Source: Amoebidium appalachense
Lineage: Eukaryota; Ichthyosporea
Assembly: GCA_963693365.1 (NCBI GenBank)
Contig: CAVNZM010000010.1
Coordinates: 1,426,001 to 1,490,000, forward strand
DNA: 64,000 nt
Reading direction: 5' to 3'
The notes under the pieces are model-generated. The model was given only the letters and a program-made list of their open reading frames with translations. It searched no databases and was not told where the DNA came from. Shown here one piece after another: positions 1-37,984 of this stretch. The first letter of the stretch is position 1. Each line of letters begins with the position of its first letter. The translations under genes and the position numbers were made by a program.

Positions 1-105
1 TAGACACATGTGCACACTGCGACACACTGTGACACTCGCACAATGTTCCCTTTTTGAACCAGAAAGCACAGAAACAGTTTTTGCGCTGTTTTACTTCAAG
101 AGCGC

Positions 106-276
106 ACGTTTATATCTCGTCATCATACAAGAAACGGCAGCCTAATTAGGCCAAATATTGCCTAGTGCAATAAGTATTATGTTCTATGGAGACGTTTATA
201 TCTCGTTATCATACAAGAAACGGCAGCCTAATTAGCCAAATATTGCCTAGTGTAATAAGTATTATGTTCTATGGAG
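106..276. repeat. Tandem duplication, 86-bp unit, two copies
   Basis: Copy 1 is 106-191 and copy 2 is 192-276. They differ by a few substitutions and one deleted base. A TATA-like TATATAAAG follows directly at 286-294, so this may be a promoter or LTR edge, but no coding sequence follows that would confirm either. Confidence 0.85.
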
Positions 277-935
277 AAACCTCCCTATATAAAGAATTGG
301 CTGTGAGTAGTGGAATGTAAGATAGAGCATGCGGCAATGGTTATCATTAGGTTATTATGTGAAACCGTGTGAATATGGACGAATTGTGTTCATACCGAAA
401 CTGGTTTTCGGATTTTATTGCATATGTGACTTTTATGAATATAAATTTATGAATATATCTGATGTGTGATATTCTCGTTGGGCTGCCTTTGGCCGTATCA
501 GTCCGAAGTTGGTATTTTTATTTCTTATTTATCCCGTTTCACTCCCGGCGAGGCACTGCCTCAGGGGAGCTTACCGTCTTCCGCCTAGACACAGATCGTA
601 CTGTATAGTACACTCATAAGTCAGGATTCTAATTGACCCCAACTGGCACTATTTTTAGTTACACCTTATCCCACGGTTCTAGCCGCAGCAACGCTAGTAG
701 GGAAGTGAGCACAGCTCACTTTAACAACACCAGCCGGGAGCGACCCGGGACACATACACAAACATAAAGACTTGAAAGGGAAGACCCCATGCCCAGGACG
801 CTGACCCGAACCGTGGCCGGTGACTCGGATTGGTCTCCCACTTGAACGTTGGGCCGGGATACCCAAGCGGCGCGCCGTCGACGTCAGAGGGCCGGTGCTG
901 TTCATGACGTCAGTCCGAAGTTGGTATATTTTAGG

Positions 936-1308
936 CATATATCGCGGATATCAATGTAAGCGGCTTCAACAAAACAGAATTTCCAGACATATATCTTGGA
1001 TATCAGAAATTTTTGGTTTTGCGACTTTGAAACAGATTTTCAAGACATGTATCAAGACATGTATCATAAAGATTTATACAGTCTATAATTTGGGAAGCGG
1101 TGTGAGCACAGCCCGTCGTGTGCATGTGTGGCTTACAGTAACTGCGTTTTCCAGCACGGCCACACACTTGATGACGGGCGCCACAGGCGCCCCAAGCTAT
1201 ATATATACATATACACCGGAGTACGGGATAATTATACACCATTGTCAAAATGTTTTTACGGTTTCGGAACCACATTTCACTGGGTCGGACATATATCATG
1301 GATATCAA
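936..1308. repeat. Three spaced copies of an 18-bp ATATC motif
   Basis: CATATATCNNGGATATCA is found at 936-953, 988-1005 and 1290-1307, all in the same direction. Each copy contains a half-palindrome around ATATC. The function is unknown; they could be protein-binding sites or relics of a decayed element. Confidence 0.5.
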
Positions 1309-2640
1309 AAAGATTATCCAACTTCGATGTATGGGCTGCAGCACAAAAATGCTTCGAAATCGCATGGTTATGCTCTTCTCAGACAGACCAGTTTGTTTGA
1401 GAGGCGAGATATTCTTTTTCCTCCCAGGCCTAATTGTGTACTAGTATGGATCCTCCCTGCCATTAATATTCTCCACCATTAAAATCAATAGTGGGAAAGC
1501 TGGGTTATTTTTAAAAAAAATTATGCCTGCAGCCAGAATTTTGGATGATCTTATTAGCGGACACATTGACAAATCACTCTGGAGCATGCATGAATATGCA
1601 TGGAATGTGCATGGCAAGAGGAGGGGAATAGCCAAGCACGATGCAGAAGAGATATGAAATAGAGGCTCGAGCTCAAACACAAACTTTTGAAAACACGGCG
1701 GTGGTCCGACAAAACATTGGTTCTGTGTCATGCTCCCTTTTTGCCCGGCCTGCTGCAGATGCACGAATATTGAGCTCTCGGGGAGCCCCCCCCTCCCCCC
1801 CCCTCGCCTTCACCTCCGGCAGAGGCCAAAAATAAAATTTTGACAGCGGCTTTTGAAATTTGATACTATGCCCAACAACCCGGCCCAAACTTTGTTGGGG
1901 GGGGGGGGGGGGGGGGGGGGGGGGTTGAATGGTGGAAGGCATCTGTATGTAGTTAGAGTCGTTAACCGTTAACAGTGTGTTGGTTTGGCTAATTCAACTC
2001 TAATTAATTAATAAGGGCACGTGGGTACGTACAGTCAACGAGAAACGTTAAAGGCGGTTTCTTTTAGGCCGATTAATTGTCCCCATTCCAGCACATCCGG
2101 ATCAAGCCATTTGTTCAGCATATAAATCATGATATGAATTGCAATATTCTTCCTAGCGCTTTATTATCATTATTCCGAAGTTCTTTCTTTTTCTTTTCCT
2201 TTCTTTTTCTTTTTTGTTGTATTATATCGCATCTGTACCTTGCTGCCGGCAAAACGATGGTGCGCAGCTGATGCGCAGCACACCAATCATATAGCTATAA
2301 TCCTCTCTGACCCGACCCGGCCCGAAATTTCCTAAAAGAAACCCCCTTTGATGCCGAATGATTAGTCAATGAGGCATCAATCAAACCCAGTTCACCTGGC
2401 AGTGCGGGGAATTTCAAATTTACAGGAAATGTTACCACAAAGGTTTATTTTGGGAGATAATATATAGATTTCAAGTCACATTGTCAACACAATTGTCTGA
2501 TGATGTGCACAATGAATACTACGAAGTTGCCATAGCGACTGTGATCACAAACAAAAGACTAATCGATTGATTGACGGGTTGGTTGTGGGTTTGCTGGTGC
2601 TGGTGAACCGTTTGCTGGATCGAGGTTTTTTTTTCTTTTC

Positions 2641-2660
2641 TTTCTTTCTTTCTTCTTTTT

Positions 2661-2712
<52 letters not shown>

Positions 2713-2730
2713 GAGGGGGGGTGGGGGGGT

Positions 2731-2769
<39 letters not shown>

Positions 2770-2786
2770 GGGGGGGTTAAGGCGGG
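2641..2786. repeat. Poly-T then long interrupted poly-G tract
   Basis: A T-rich run passes into more than 100 bases of nearly pure G, broken only by a few T or A bases. The window has many such T-to-G (or C-to-A) junctions, for example at 9110-9150, 23455-23490, 40320-40362, 49488-49520 and 61750-61800. Confidence 0.9.
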
Positions 2787-2876
2787 AGATGTAGCAGTGC
2801 TTGCGGAATTTTTTATATATAATGGCTTTAGTGATGTGCTCATGCAGAAAAGGAGATATCGGAATTGTGGGTTCGA

Positions 2877-3144
2877 TTAAACAAACCTCCGTATCTACCA
2901 TTTTAGACAAAATCGAGGATGATCCGATCGAGGATTTCGGATGGCCCCGTCGCGGCTCTTGAAATTCTCGAATCAACCAAGCGATCGACGTCATGACGTC
3001 ATTCTGACGATTTGTTTACAAATGACGTCACATCCTCGATCGATATGTTCGAGCATTTCAATAGCCGCAACGGGGCCATCCGAAATCCTCGATCGGATCA
3101 TCCTCGGTCGGGGCATAAAATGGTAGATACGGATGTTGGTTTAA
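2877..3144. mobile_element. Palindromic MITE-like element with about 96-bp inverted arms
   Basis: The left arm (2877-2971) and right arm (3049-3144) are inverted copies with roughly 85-90% identity by eye. Their ends are TTAAACAAACCTCCGTATC and the inverse of TTAAACCAACATCCGTATC. The approximately 77-bp loop holds several TGACGTCA-type words. There is no open frame, so a non-autonomous foldback element or MITE is the simplest reading. I could not define a target-site duplication. Confidence 0.8.
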
Positions 3145-3594
3145 GTGTGTGTGTGTGTGGCAAATTTAACGGTGTCCCCAGGGCAGAGGGGGGGGGGGGG
3201 GGGGAGGGGGGGGGGGGGAGGGGGGGGGGGGGGGGATGTGATGAATTTGAAGCCTGTGTTAAAGACGTTGTTGCTCAGTAATACTGTAACGGTGTACCGC
3301 CAAGCAAGGCAATATAATTCGCTAGACTGGCACGGCGGAACACCGGGGAGATGTGTTCAAAATCCAGCGTGCACGGTGGTAGTGACACTGCATGCATGCA
3401 TGGGGGTGTGACTGTGTCTGTGTGTGTGTGTGTGTGTGTCACACCGTGTTAATTAGCACCCATGCCGCCACAAACCAACATGTTTCCGACTCTTCAATTG
3501 ATCAGCCTTTCTGGTGTAGCTGGTGCGTGTGGGGAGGGGTGGGGAGGTGGATCCGACGTCGACTCACTGCATGGAGAGAGGAGAGGGGGAGGAG

Positions 3595-3627
<33 letters not shown>

Positions 3628-4103
3628 GGGCTGAGAAGGGGGAGGGGGGATCTGAGAGTATTTGGGCCATGTGATCACTAAGCTATATGCAATGTGCGCC
3701 TGTCGTGTTTGCATACTATTAGTTAAGACATATATGTGTGTGTAGAACCAGTTTACCTTAAATATACATTTCAGTTTTAGTTTTATTTTTATTACTTGCG
3801 CCTATAATCTGAGATTGGCACACATGAGGTGACACATGACACAAGTCTCGTTTACAATAAATGCTCCCACCGAAAACGGTGTGGGAAGATGTTTTTGTGT
3901 CACGATGTGTGATTTCAGGCGTGTCTAAACACATGGCATTGATATAACATTATACTCCTTTCCATGCAATATTTTGATGTTGTGACCTTACTGAATATGT
4001 GTGTAGTCCAAAAGAGACTAAGACTAAAGATAATAAAGGTACTGTGATCATGAATGCGGGCAATCCTTAAGTTCCGGAAACCTTAAGATGAGCTGATACG
4101 AAA

Positions 4104-4181
<78 letters not shown>

Positions 4182-4547
4182 ATGTGCCTCTAATATCAGA
4201 TGTCTAATCAAGCAGGTTTTTCAACGGATTTACGAACACTCGCATGTTACTTAGAACCCATCCTTCAAAAAACAAACAACACACCGACACAAACGAAACC
4301 CCAAACAATACAACTGACACACACACAAAAATCTAATAAATCAATCAAAGTCCTTCCTCTAAGTGTATACACCTAATATTTTCACCGTTTACTAAGCCAA
4401 ACCTCCCCCCCTTCCCCCTCCCCCCCCCCCCCCCCCCCCCCCCCAACCCCCGCCTTTTACGATTAGGTTTGCCGATCCCCCCCTCCCCCTCCCCCTCCCT
4501 ATCCCTATCCCACCCTCTCTCCACTTTAACACTTCAACTTGCCCCTC
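3145..4547. other. Non-coding stretch with microsatellites, 3' flank of the CNB-RGS gene
   Basis: G-rich blocks at 3187-3235 and 3596-3626, a (GT)n run at 4105-4180 and a C-run at 4421-4444. The part nearest 4547 is presumably 3'UTR of the minus-strand gene ending at 4548. No recognised gene lies here. Confidence 0.6.
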
Positions 4548-16523
<11,976 letters not shown>

Positions 16524-17581
16524 TTTCTTTCAGTTCCTATTAGCAACTTCTGTCTACATCAAAAGCCTGCTTTCGTTAGCATTCTGGCGCGGGTTGTCGC
16601 CCCTTTTCACACGGTTAACCCTTCTTATAGAGCATACAGCTGGCCTAAGTATCTTCAAAATTTACACTTAATTATTACAAGAGATTATACTTGGGCATAC
16701 TAGCAAGAGATTAACTTGAGCATACTACGCGTACGAGGTTTGAACACGTTGCAAAGCTCCACACGTAAGAAAAAGTCACACGATTTTGACACAAAAATGC
16801 CGTGCGCAAATTATTTCGTTCCAGTTCATAACAACTTCGGTAAAACTCATAATTTATACGGTATATACATCTTTGACAATTGGTCAAAACAGGCTAGTTA
16901 ACTGTTAACATTTTAAGAGTGTCGCGATTCAAGAATTAAAAAAGTTATAATCATAAAAGGCTAGATACGCATTCTTTTATCCCTTTTGAGTGAGACATTT
17001 CCAGCCCTGCTAAAAAATTCAGGCCTGAAAGCACTCAGAGAGCTCAGACTCATCAGGGATATCGATACTGTAGCATTGTAAAGAACTCAGTCATTTACCC
17101 ATTGCTTTATAGTACAATGAATATCAAAGAAACTGGCTTACAATGGTGGCGGGCAAGAAGTTTATAAAAACGACAAGGACTCTCGCTTGCCGGGTGTTTT
17201 TGGCCGTGCGGGGCTGGCATGCATGCGCCCCCGGGAACTCGAATCTACGGTTGCTCCTGAAGAATGCTGACAGGGTATGCAGTCATAGCAGGCTGATAAA
17301 TCATTGACGTTTCCCTCCAATAAAAGGCCCAGAATCCGCCATTTTCATTCACACTGCTGCTTTTATAGTCTAGTCATTAAGTATTACGTGTCTATAAGGA
17401 GCTTTATAAACGTTATAGTGCAGGAGCGTCTCAGAAGCGTTCTCGTTCCACGGTCAGGCAGCTCACTCTTGAGTCCCGTTAGAGCGGGATTTCAGGATCG
17501 ATCGGATTGGTGGGGAACGAACAGCTAGTTTTTGCTGATTTATGATTGGGGTTCGACGCACCAAATCAGAGGAGGGCAAAA

Positions 17582-17643
<62 letters not shown>

Positions 17644-18441
17644 CCCTCCTTCGGATCCACATAGCTATCGAGCTCCGGCCCTTTTTTCCGGATATATAAT
17701 GCTACATGTATGCATTTTGTCGAAAGGCATGCTAGGATGTCCCGGAAGCGAGTTACAGAAATTCAAAGAATTCCGCTGATTCCGTTTGCTTGACGACATG
17801 TACGTCCAGTGTCCGAATCAAGTCAAGCAAGTACCTTGCAATTGCAACCTGTTGTTGTTGCATACAACACAACACTTCGAGGGGGTACATTTATTTTTCT
17901 ATTTATACTTCAACCATCTTGTAATATATATATTTATAAAGATGAACAAAAATCTAGTTGTTTGTAGATGGTGTAATAATTCATATATACTACAACAGCC
18001 GGGGTACCTGCCCCACATTCAAATTGAGATCTCAAGTTGACATGCACACCTTATCATAACCATTCAAGTCAATGAATGTGCACGCATAAGATCCGGGAAT
18101 TGCATAAAAAGTGAACGTTACATGTTGCAGGTCTTAATATATTACCACATGTTGCCTATTTACATATCTCAGATTTCATGTACACATTTGTCACACTGTC
18201 TGGGCTTAATCTTGAGATAATCGCGCAGAGTTATATAAACATTCCCTTCCACAATGATACACACCGACATTTCGACACGGAGGGAGGGAAAAAGAAAGAA
18301 AGCAAGAAAGAGCTCAAAGAACGAGAAGAAGAAAAACCTTCAGACCACTCCATATACTCAACATGTACTAGTCACAAACGGGCACCATATGCTTCTGCGA
18401 AGTGTCTGTCACGTGTGCATGTGCATGTGCATGTGCATGTG

Positions 18442-18509
<68 letters not shown>

Positions 18510-19123
18510 CGCGTGCGCGTGCGTGCGTGTGTGTGTGTGTGTGTGTATTGTGCTGTGTGTTGTACGCGCGCGCGTGCGCTGTGTGTGCTTGTATGTGTGT
18601 GTGTGTGCAATAGGCTCGATGTATATGTGCACGTGTCTCCACGTATGTGCCTCTATACCTGTGAATGCGGAAGTACGCGTGTGATATCACTTCTGCCTGT
18701 TTGAACTTCAACAACCCTTACAACCCTTCGTCCAACCTGCCAACAATATAAAATCCCATGCCCCTATTACATATCTGTCTGCAACCCAACAACCTCTCTC
18801 TGTCTGCACGTGTGTGCCCTTGGCCAAAAAGGTACAACCGCGCACACATTGCACCCATTCGACAAAATGACGATGGAACACACAACTGAAGCAAACATCA
18901 TATAATCGGCACAGAAAAAAACACAATAGAGGGGGCAAAAAAAAGACAAAAAAGGAGGGGAAACGGAGGACAAGGCAAACCATTTCGGTATCCAATTATA
19001 AACCCTGGACCCACCTGGATGGAAGAGTACTTTTCTGGTGCCAGCACTGTGACCTCAGCCCCCCCTCCCTTCCCCCCCTTCATGCATATGCCGACAACAA
19101 AAAGCCTCCTCCCCCCTCCCCTT
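16524..19123. other. Intergenic region with no recognised gene
   Basis: Lies between the 5' end of the CNB-RGS gene and the 3' end of the arrestin-FYVE gene. It holds unique AT-rich sequence, a 57-base C run at about 17584-17640 and a GT/GC microsatellite at 18416-18545. Open frames are short and unrecognised. The promoter of the CNB-RGS gene should lie just above 16523, but I see no clear core element. Confidence 0.6.
17583..17641. repeat. Long poly-C homopolymer
   Basis: Nearly 60 uninterrupted C. Other very long C or G runs are at 19598-19640, 40791-40855, 51749-51826, 60841-60916 and 61857-61919. Confidence 0.95.
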
Positions 19124-32749
<13,626 letters not shown>

Positions 32750-33685
32750 GATGAGTCGAGCGAAAGATTACTTCAAGGACTACGTCAAGGATAATGGTCG
32801 TTGCAACGGCTAAAACGAACATAAAGAAAACACGTTGAAAGAGACTGTAGCAGAGAAAAAAAATGAATTTCGATATGTGTACAAGTAATTTCAATCTTGT
32901 CACTTATGCTATCGGCAACAGAACGATAAGACGCACCCCAGACTGATGTGGGGCTGTGTAAAGATGACTGACTGTCTGGCTATAATAGCATTGAGACACT
33001 TAGTATATCGTTCATGGATTCCGAATAGACGCGAGAGATAGATCCGCTTCAGAACATATGCCGCCTTAGCAGATGTGTAGAAAGATTCGCTGGACATCAG
33101 CTGTATAGAAAATGTCCAGGCAGTGGGTTTCGACCATACACATCCCGTCATCACGCGATGACAACTAATGCTACACTCGATCATTTAACATCCTACCGGC
33201 ACCAACTGAGACTCCCTATTTAAATTCATCTTCCGCCTTTCTATTCCCACCCAAGTGCCCAGATCTTCGCACAATGTTACAAATCTGGAAACATGCCCGG
33301 TCATCCTTCTCCCACCCCAAAAAAACGTTTTGGCGCTGGCAACAAGAGATCTAGTAGTACGCACCAAGTACGCACTATCGATCTTATGCGCGTACGCGCG
33401 CCAGAGGCTCATCGGCAAATAGAAACACAGCACTGGTTTGTGTCCACGTGTAACATTTTCTTCGGTACACACTACTAACTTATGTGCATATTACACGGCT
33501 TCGTTTCTGGGGCTAAAAAGACAGTTGGAGATACTGGGGAACAGAGACTCTGGCATACTGATATGTAAATTATTGAAGCAAGAAAACAGCAGTCACTTTT
33601 GAATAAAGGGCCAGGTTGGCCTGTGTGGGAAATCTTATGATGGGATCACTAGCAATCAATCGGATAGAAGCATGTGAATGACCGT

Positions 33686-33722
<37 letters not shown>

Positions 33723-33850
33723 TAATCATGAGCGTGTTGGTGGTGTCCGGTGGTGTACATGCATATTTTTTGGTGTGTTGTGTACTTTGGGCAGGCGCGG
33801 GTGTGTGTTCGGTCACGGGGGGAGGAAGGGGAGGGGACCGGCCGGAGAGT

Positions 33851-33884
<34 letters not shown>

Positions 33885-34538
33885 GCAGGAAACCGAAAAC
33901 GTTAATACTTAGAGGCAACATGGAAAACACCGGAAGTGGAAACCAACCCGTAATTACCCTGCATCGGAAAGAGGTCTTGTCTCAAGTTCACCTTTATTGC
34001 GACTTTAAATATTTGAACATACTGACAACATTCACGCTTTCGACGTGTGGCACGACTACTTACCGTAACAGCATGTGTCATTGGGACATACATACTACAA
34101 AAAAAAGCAATCAGGCAGATATAGTGGGACGAGGTTAAACACGCGGCCACAGAACATGCTGTTTGTGTGCATCGACCTGTGTGCCTATTATGTGTTTGTG
34201 TTTGTGTGTGTGTGTGTGTGTACATGTGTGTGTGTGTGTATGCGTGTGTGTGCCTTGGAGTACGTGTGTTGTCACGAGCCCGGCAAAACCCAATTCCACA
34301 GCCATATCTCACCTCCCTAAAGCCACCACCAAAAAAAAAAGGAACAAAAAAGGCCAACAACAATAAGATATTAGCACCGAAAGAAAAATCTAGTATCAAC
34401 CCCCCTCCCCCCTGGAGGCCCGCTCCGGGGTCTTCCCGATCAATCAATACACAGAAGTCTCTGTAATTACAAAAACACACACACAAAAAAAAAAAAAGAA
34501 AAAAAAAGAAAATCCCCACCGTTCAGAATTCAACAAAC

Positions 34539-34570
<32 letters not shown>

Positions 34571-34662
34571 ACACACACACACAAAACACACACCCACCCC
34601 CCACCCCCCCAACCCCGCAAAAAAAAAAAAAAAAAAACCTCACCTCCCCCCCCTCCCCACCC
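32750..34662. other. Intergenic region; unrecognised minus-strand frame with one stop
   Basis: Lies between the arrestin-FYVE start and the ankyrin-MYND stop. On the minus strand 33472-32909 stays open for about 188 codons apart from one TAA at 33185-33187 followed at once by ATG. It is unique-sequence and not low-complexity, but I recognise no domain. A (GT)n lies at 33693-33721 and a G-run at 33851-33881. Confidence 0.4.
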
Positions 34663-35141
34663 CTACACACACTGGGGCCTATGGTTCTCCGTATCATGCC
34701 CCATACAAATCACATCGCAATAGTACGCCCCATTGCAGCTCGCACACGCCATCATCCCCTTCTTGGGCCCGCTAACCCCACACCACGTACACTTCCTCGC
34801 GTTTTTCTTTGCCTCCTTCGCACCCACCTTGATTATATCTCCCTCATCCACATGCGCTTTGTGACACGACGAATCGTCGCAAAGATAATCGGGACACGAT
34901 GGGTGATTAGCACAATCGGGGCCGAATCTCGCACCCATCGCACTCATATAATGAACGACGGATTTGAAATTTGCGGCGGCAGCGAAACAGAGGGGACGTT
35001 CCTTGGAGGAATTTTCACGGCTCAGTTCAGAGGATGAGCGGGAGCCTACGCGGCGGGCGATTTCGCGGACACATGACATGTTGCCTGTTTTGTGTATGTG
35101 TGTGTATTAGTGCGTGTTCGGAGAGGATGTGTGTGGGGAGG

Positions 35142-35183
<42 letters not shown>

Positions 35184-36154
35184 CGGGTGTGTGTGTGTGT
35201 GTGTGCGTGCATGTGGGAGGGGGCGCTCGCGCGTGTGTGTGCGTCCAGGCGCGCATGTGTTGTTCGTGATTGTGTTATTGTGTATTGTGTATTGTGTGGG
35301 TGCTGCGTGCTGTGCTGTGCTGTGCTGTGCTGTGCTGTGCTGTGCTGTGTGGTGTGTGTGTTTGTGTGTGCGTGCGTGTGCGTATGCGCGCTTGCGTGCC
35401 TGTGTGCGTGCGTGCGTGTGCCTTTAAGAAAATGTCTTCAGAAATGAAATAAGTGATGTGGTGGATTGCGGCCCTGAACACATGTTTATATGACCGATAG
35501 AAGCAAATATGCCCCACTATAGGAATGAGTATGTGAGGGGTTGATTAGAAGGGTAAGAGAAGATAGAGGAAGAAAGAGACAGTGTGAGGTAGGGATAACC
35601 GATAAAACTGCAGATTTAACACAGCACACACACAAAAAGTATGGATCATGAGCAGAAACCATCCTAAGTGGCTGTTGGTGTTGTGGGGGAAGGGGGACGA
35701 GGGGATGGGAGGGAGGAGGGGGGAAGGGGAGGGGGTAGGAGGTATGCATCAGAGGGTGGAGGGGGATCACAGAACATGGGCTGTGCGTGAAATGGAAGGG
35801 GGGGGGGGGGGGGGAAGGGGGAGGGGGGGGGGAGGGGGGGGAGGGGGGGTGATGTATGCGTTAGAGGGTTGGAAATATGAAGGAGACACCAGAGGATACC
35901 AACAAAACGTCACAAAAATGAGAAACCCGAAATAAAACAGTGTAAGTGTGCAGGCAGAAAACACTTGAACAGAGCCCATCATAATGGGGTTCCTATGCCT
36001 CCACAAAAGTATGGGTTTCGACTTTTTGACCTCTCGCACGTGGTTCCCAACCCGGAGGTATAGGTTAGGGGTAGGGTGGCGGTGGTATGTGTGTGTGGAG
36101 AGAAAGGGGATGAGTGTCACGTGTAATAGGGACGGAGGCCCCCCCGCAGGGGAA

Positions 36155-36191
<37 letters not shown>

Positions 36192-36524
36192 AATATTCTC
36201 ACCCGACTGTGCAGCCAGCATCATAGCCGTATTCCCATTCACATCCTTCGCCAACAAATCATCCCCCTTATCCGCCAACAGACTCACCAACCGCACAAAC
36301 CCCTTTGAAGCCGCAACCATAGCCGGAGTCTGTCTGTCTACGTCTGCTTGCGTCGCCGCCTTTGAAACCTTTTCTTGCTTTAGGTTCCGTGCCGTGAGAA
36401 TCCATTCGGCGAAACGGGTTTGTCCCTCCTCCAAAGCTAGGCTGAGGACTGTTGTTCCGTCTTTTTGCGGTGCGAGGGCATCTTTGGTGTTTTCCACGAG
36501 GTCTTTGGCGACCTGTAGGTGTGT

Positions 36525-36555
<31 letters not shown>

Positions 36556-36920
36556 GGGGGGGGAGGGGGGGGGGGGGGGGGGGGGGGGGGCAGGGGGATA
36601 TGTGTGTGTGTGTGTGTGTGGGATTGGGCAAGGAGCGGGGGGGGGGGGGGGGGGGGGGGTTGTGTGGGTGGGTGGGTGTGTGTGTGTGTGGGGAGGGGGG
36701 AAGGGGGGGAGGGGGGTTTTGAATGCGGAACACAGTACGAAGTACGCATACACGATGAGAAGCATGGTGCAGGACACATGCAAAGGCAAACATTCAAGTA
36801 TGCAGCATCAGCCATGCGCACAGTATGCGTCATAAGCAGAGCCCATCCTCAGGGAGGGCCCAAGTCATCAAGAAGGGGGGGGGGGGGGGGGGGGGGGGGG
36901 GGACGGGGGAGTGGGGGGAT

Positions 36921-36954
<34 letters not shown>

Positions 36955-37849
36955 GGGTGCGTGTGTCATATGTGTGTCAATGTCTGTGAGGCCCTTGGGT
37001 GATTGTGGATGTGCAGGTGGCTGGGAGTGCACGATAGAATATGGAAATGACATTTGGGAGATGTTGAAAGGGAATCAACATCAGTTTTCTTGATATTCTT
37101 CCCCCCTCCCTCCCCTCCCCCCCCCCCCACTGCCCCCCGGGGGGGGAGGAGAAGGGGAGGGGGGGGGGGGGGGGGGGGGTTGATGGGAATTTTCAGAATG
37201 TGGAACAGCACACGAAGTACACAAACAGAAAAACGGTGCAGGACACATGACGACGTATTGGCATGAAAAACCAAACATTTAGGTGTGCAGCACTAGCAAC
37301 CCGCAGAGCACAACATAAGCAGAGCCGATCCTCAAGGGGAGAGGGGGAGGGGGGAAGGTGGAAGGGGGAGGGGGGGAGGGGGGGGGGGGCAGGGGTGAAG
37401 ACGGACCCACGGAGAGGGTGAGATGAGGCGAGAGTGGGGGGGGGGAGGGGGGGGAGGGTCGAATGTGGTAAAATGCGGAGTAATAACAAAAATGAATGAT
37501 ATGCACTAAAAGAGACTAAAGAGAACTTTAAAGGTGAAGCAGAGTCAGAGAGAGAGAGGGACAAGAGTGTTTGGGTAGAGGGAAGGGGGAGGCGGGGTAG
37601 GGAAGGGGGTGGGGGGGGGGGGGGGGGGGAGGGGGGGGAGGGGGGAATGTGGTACAAAGTAGGAGCATAAGCGATGGTATGTAAGCCCCCCCAGGGGGTG
37701 CGGGGTGGAAATTTGTGATATACAGCAACATGAAAACGCATACGGCCATACGGCGGCAGCGAGAGGGCAACAAGCCCTAAACCAAAGCCACAAGAGAGAG
37801 CGATAGAGAGTGATATATGTGTGTTATTATATATATACATATATATCCA

Positions 37850-37880
<31 letters not shown>

Positions 37881-37928
37881 GGGGGGGGGGGGGGGGAGGG
37901 GGGGGGAGAGAGAGGGGGGGGGGGGGAG

Positions 37929-37984
<56 letters not shown>

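Larger units (their letters stand above)
277..2876. other. Gene-poor stretch with short repeats
   Basis: I see no credible gene. A 17-bp word (CAGTCCGAAGTTGGTAT) occurs at 499-515 and 911-927. An 18-bp motif CATATATCNNGGATATCA occurs at 936, 988 and 1290. G-runs lie near 1899-1924 and 2671-2768. The open frames here are low-complexity or lack family features. Confidence 0.6.
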
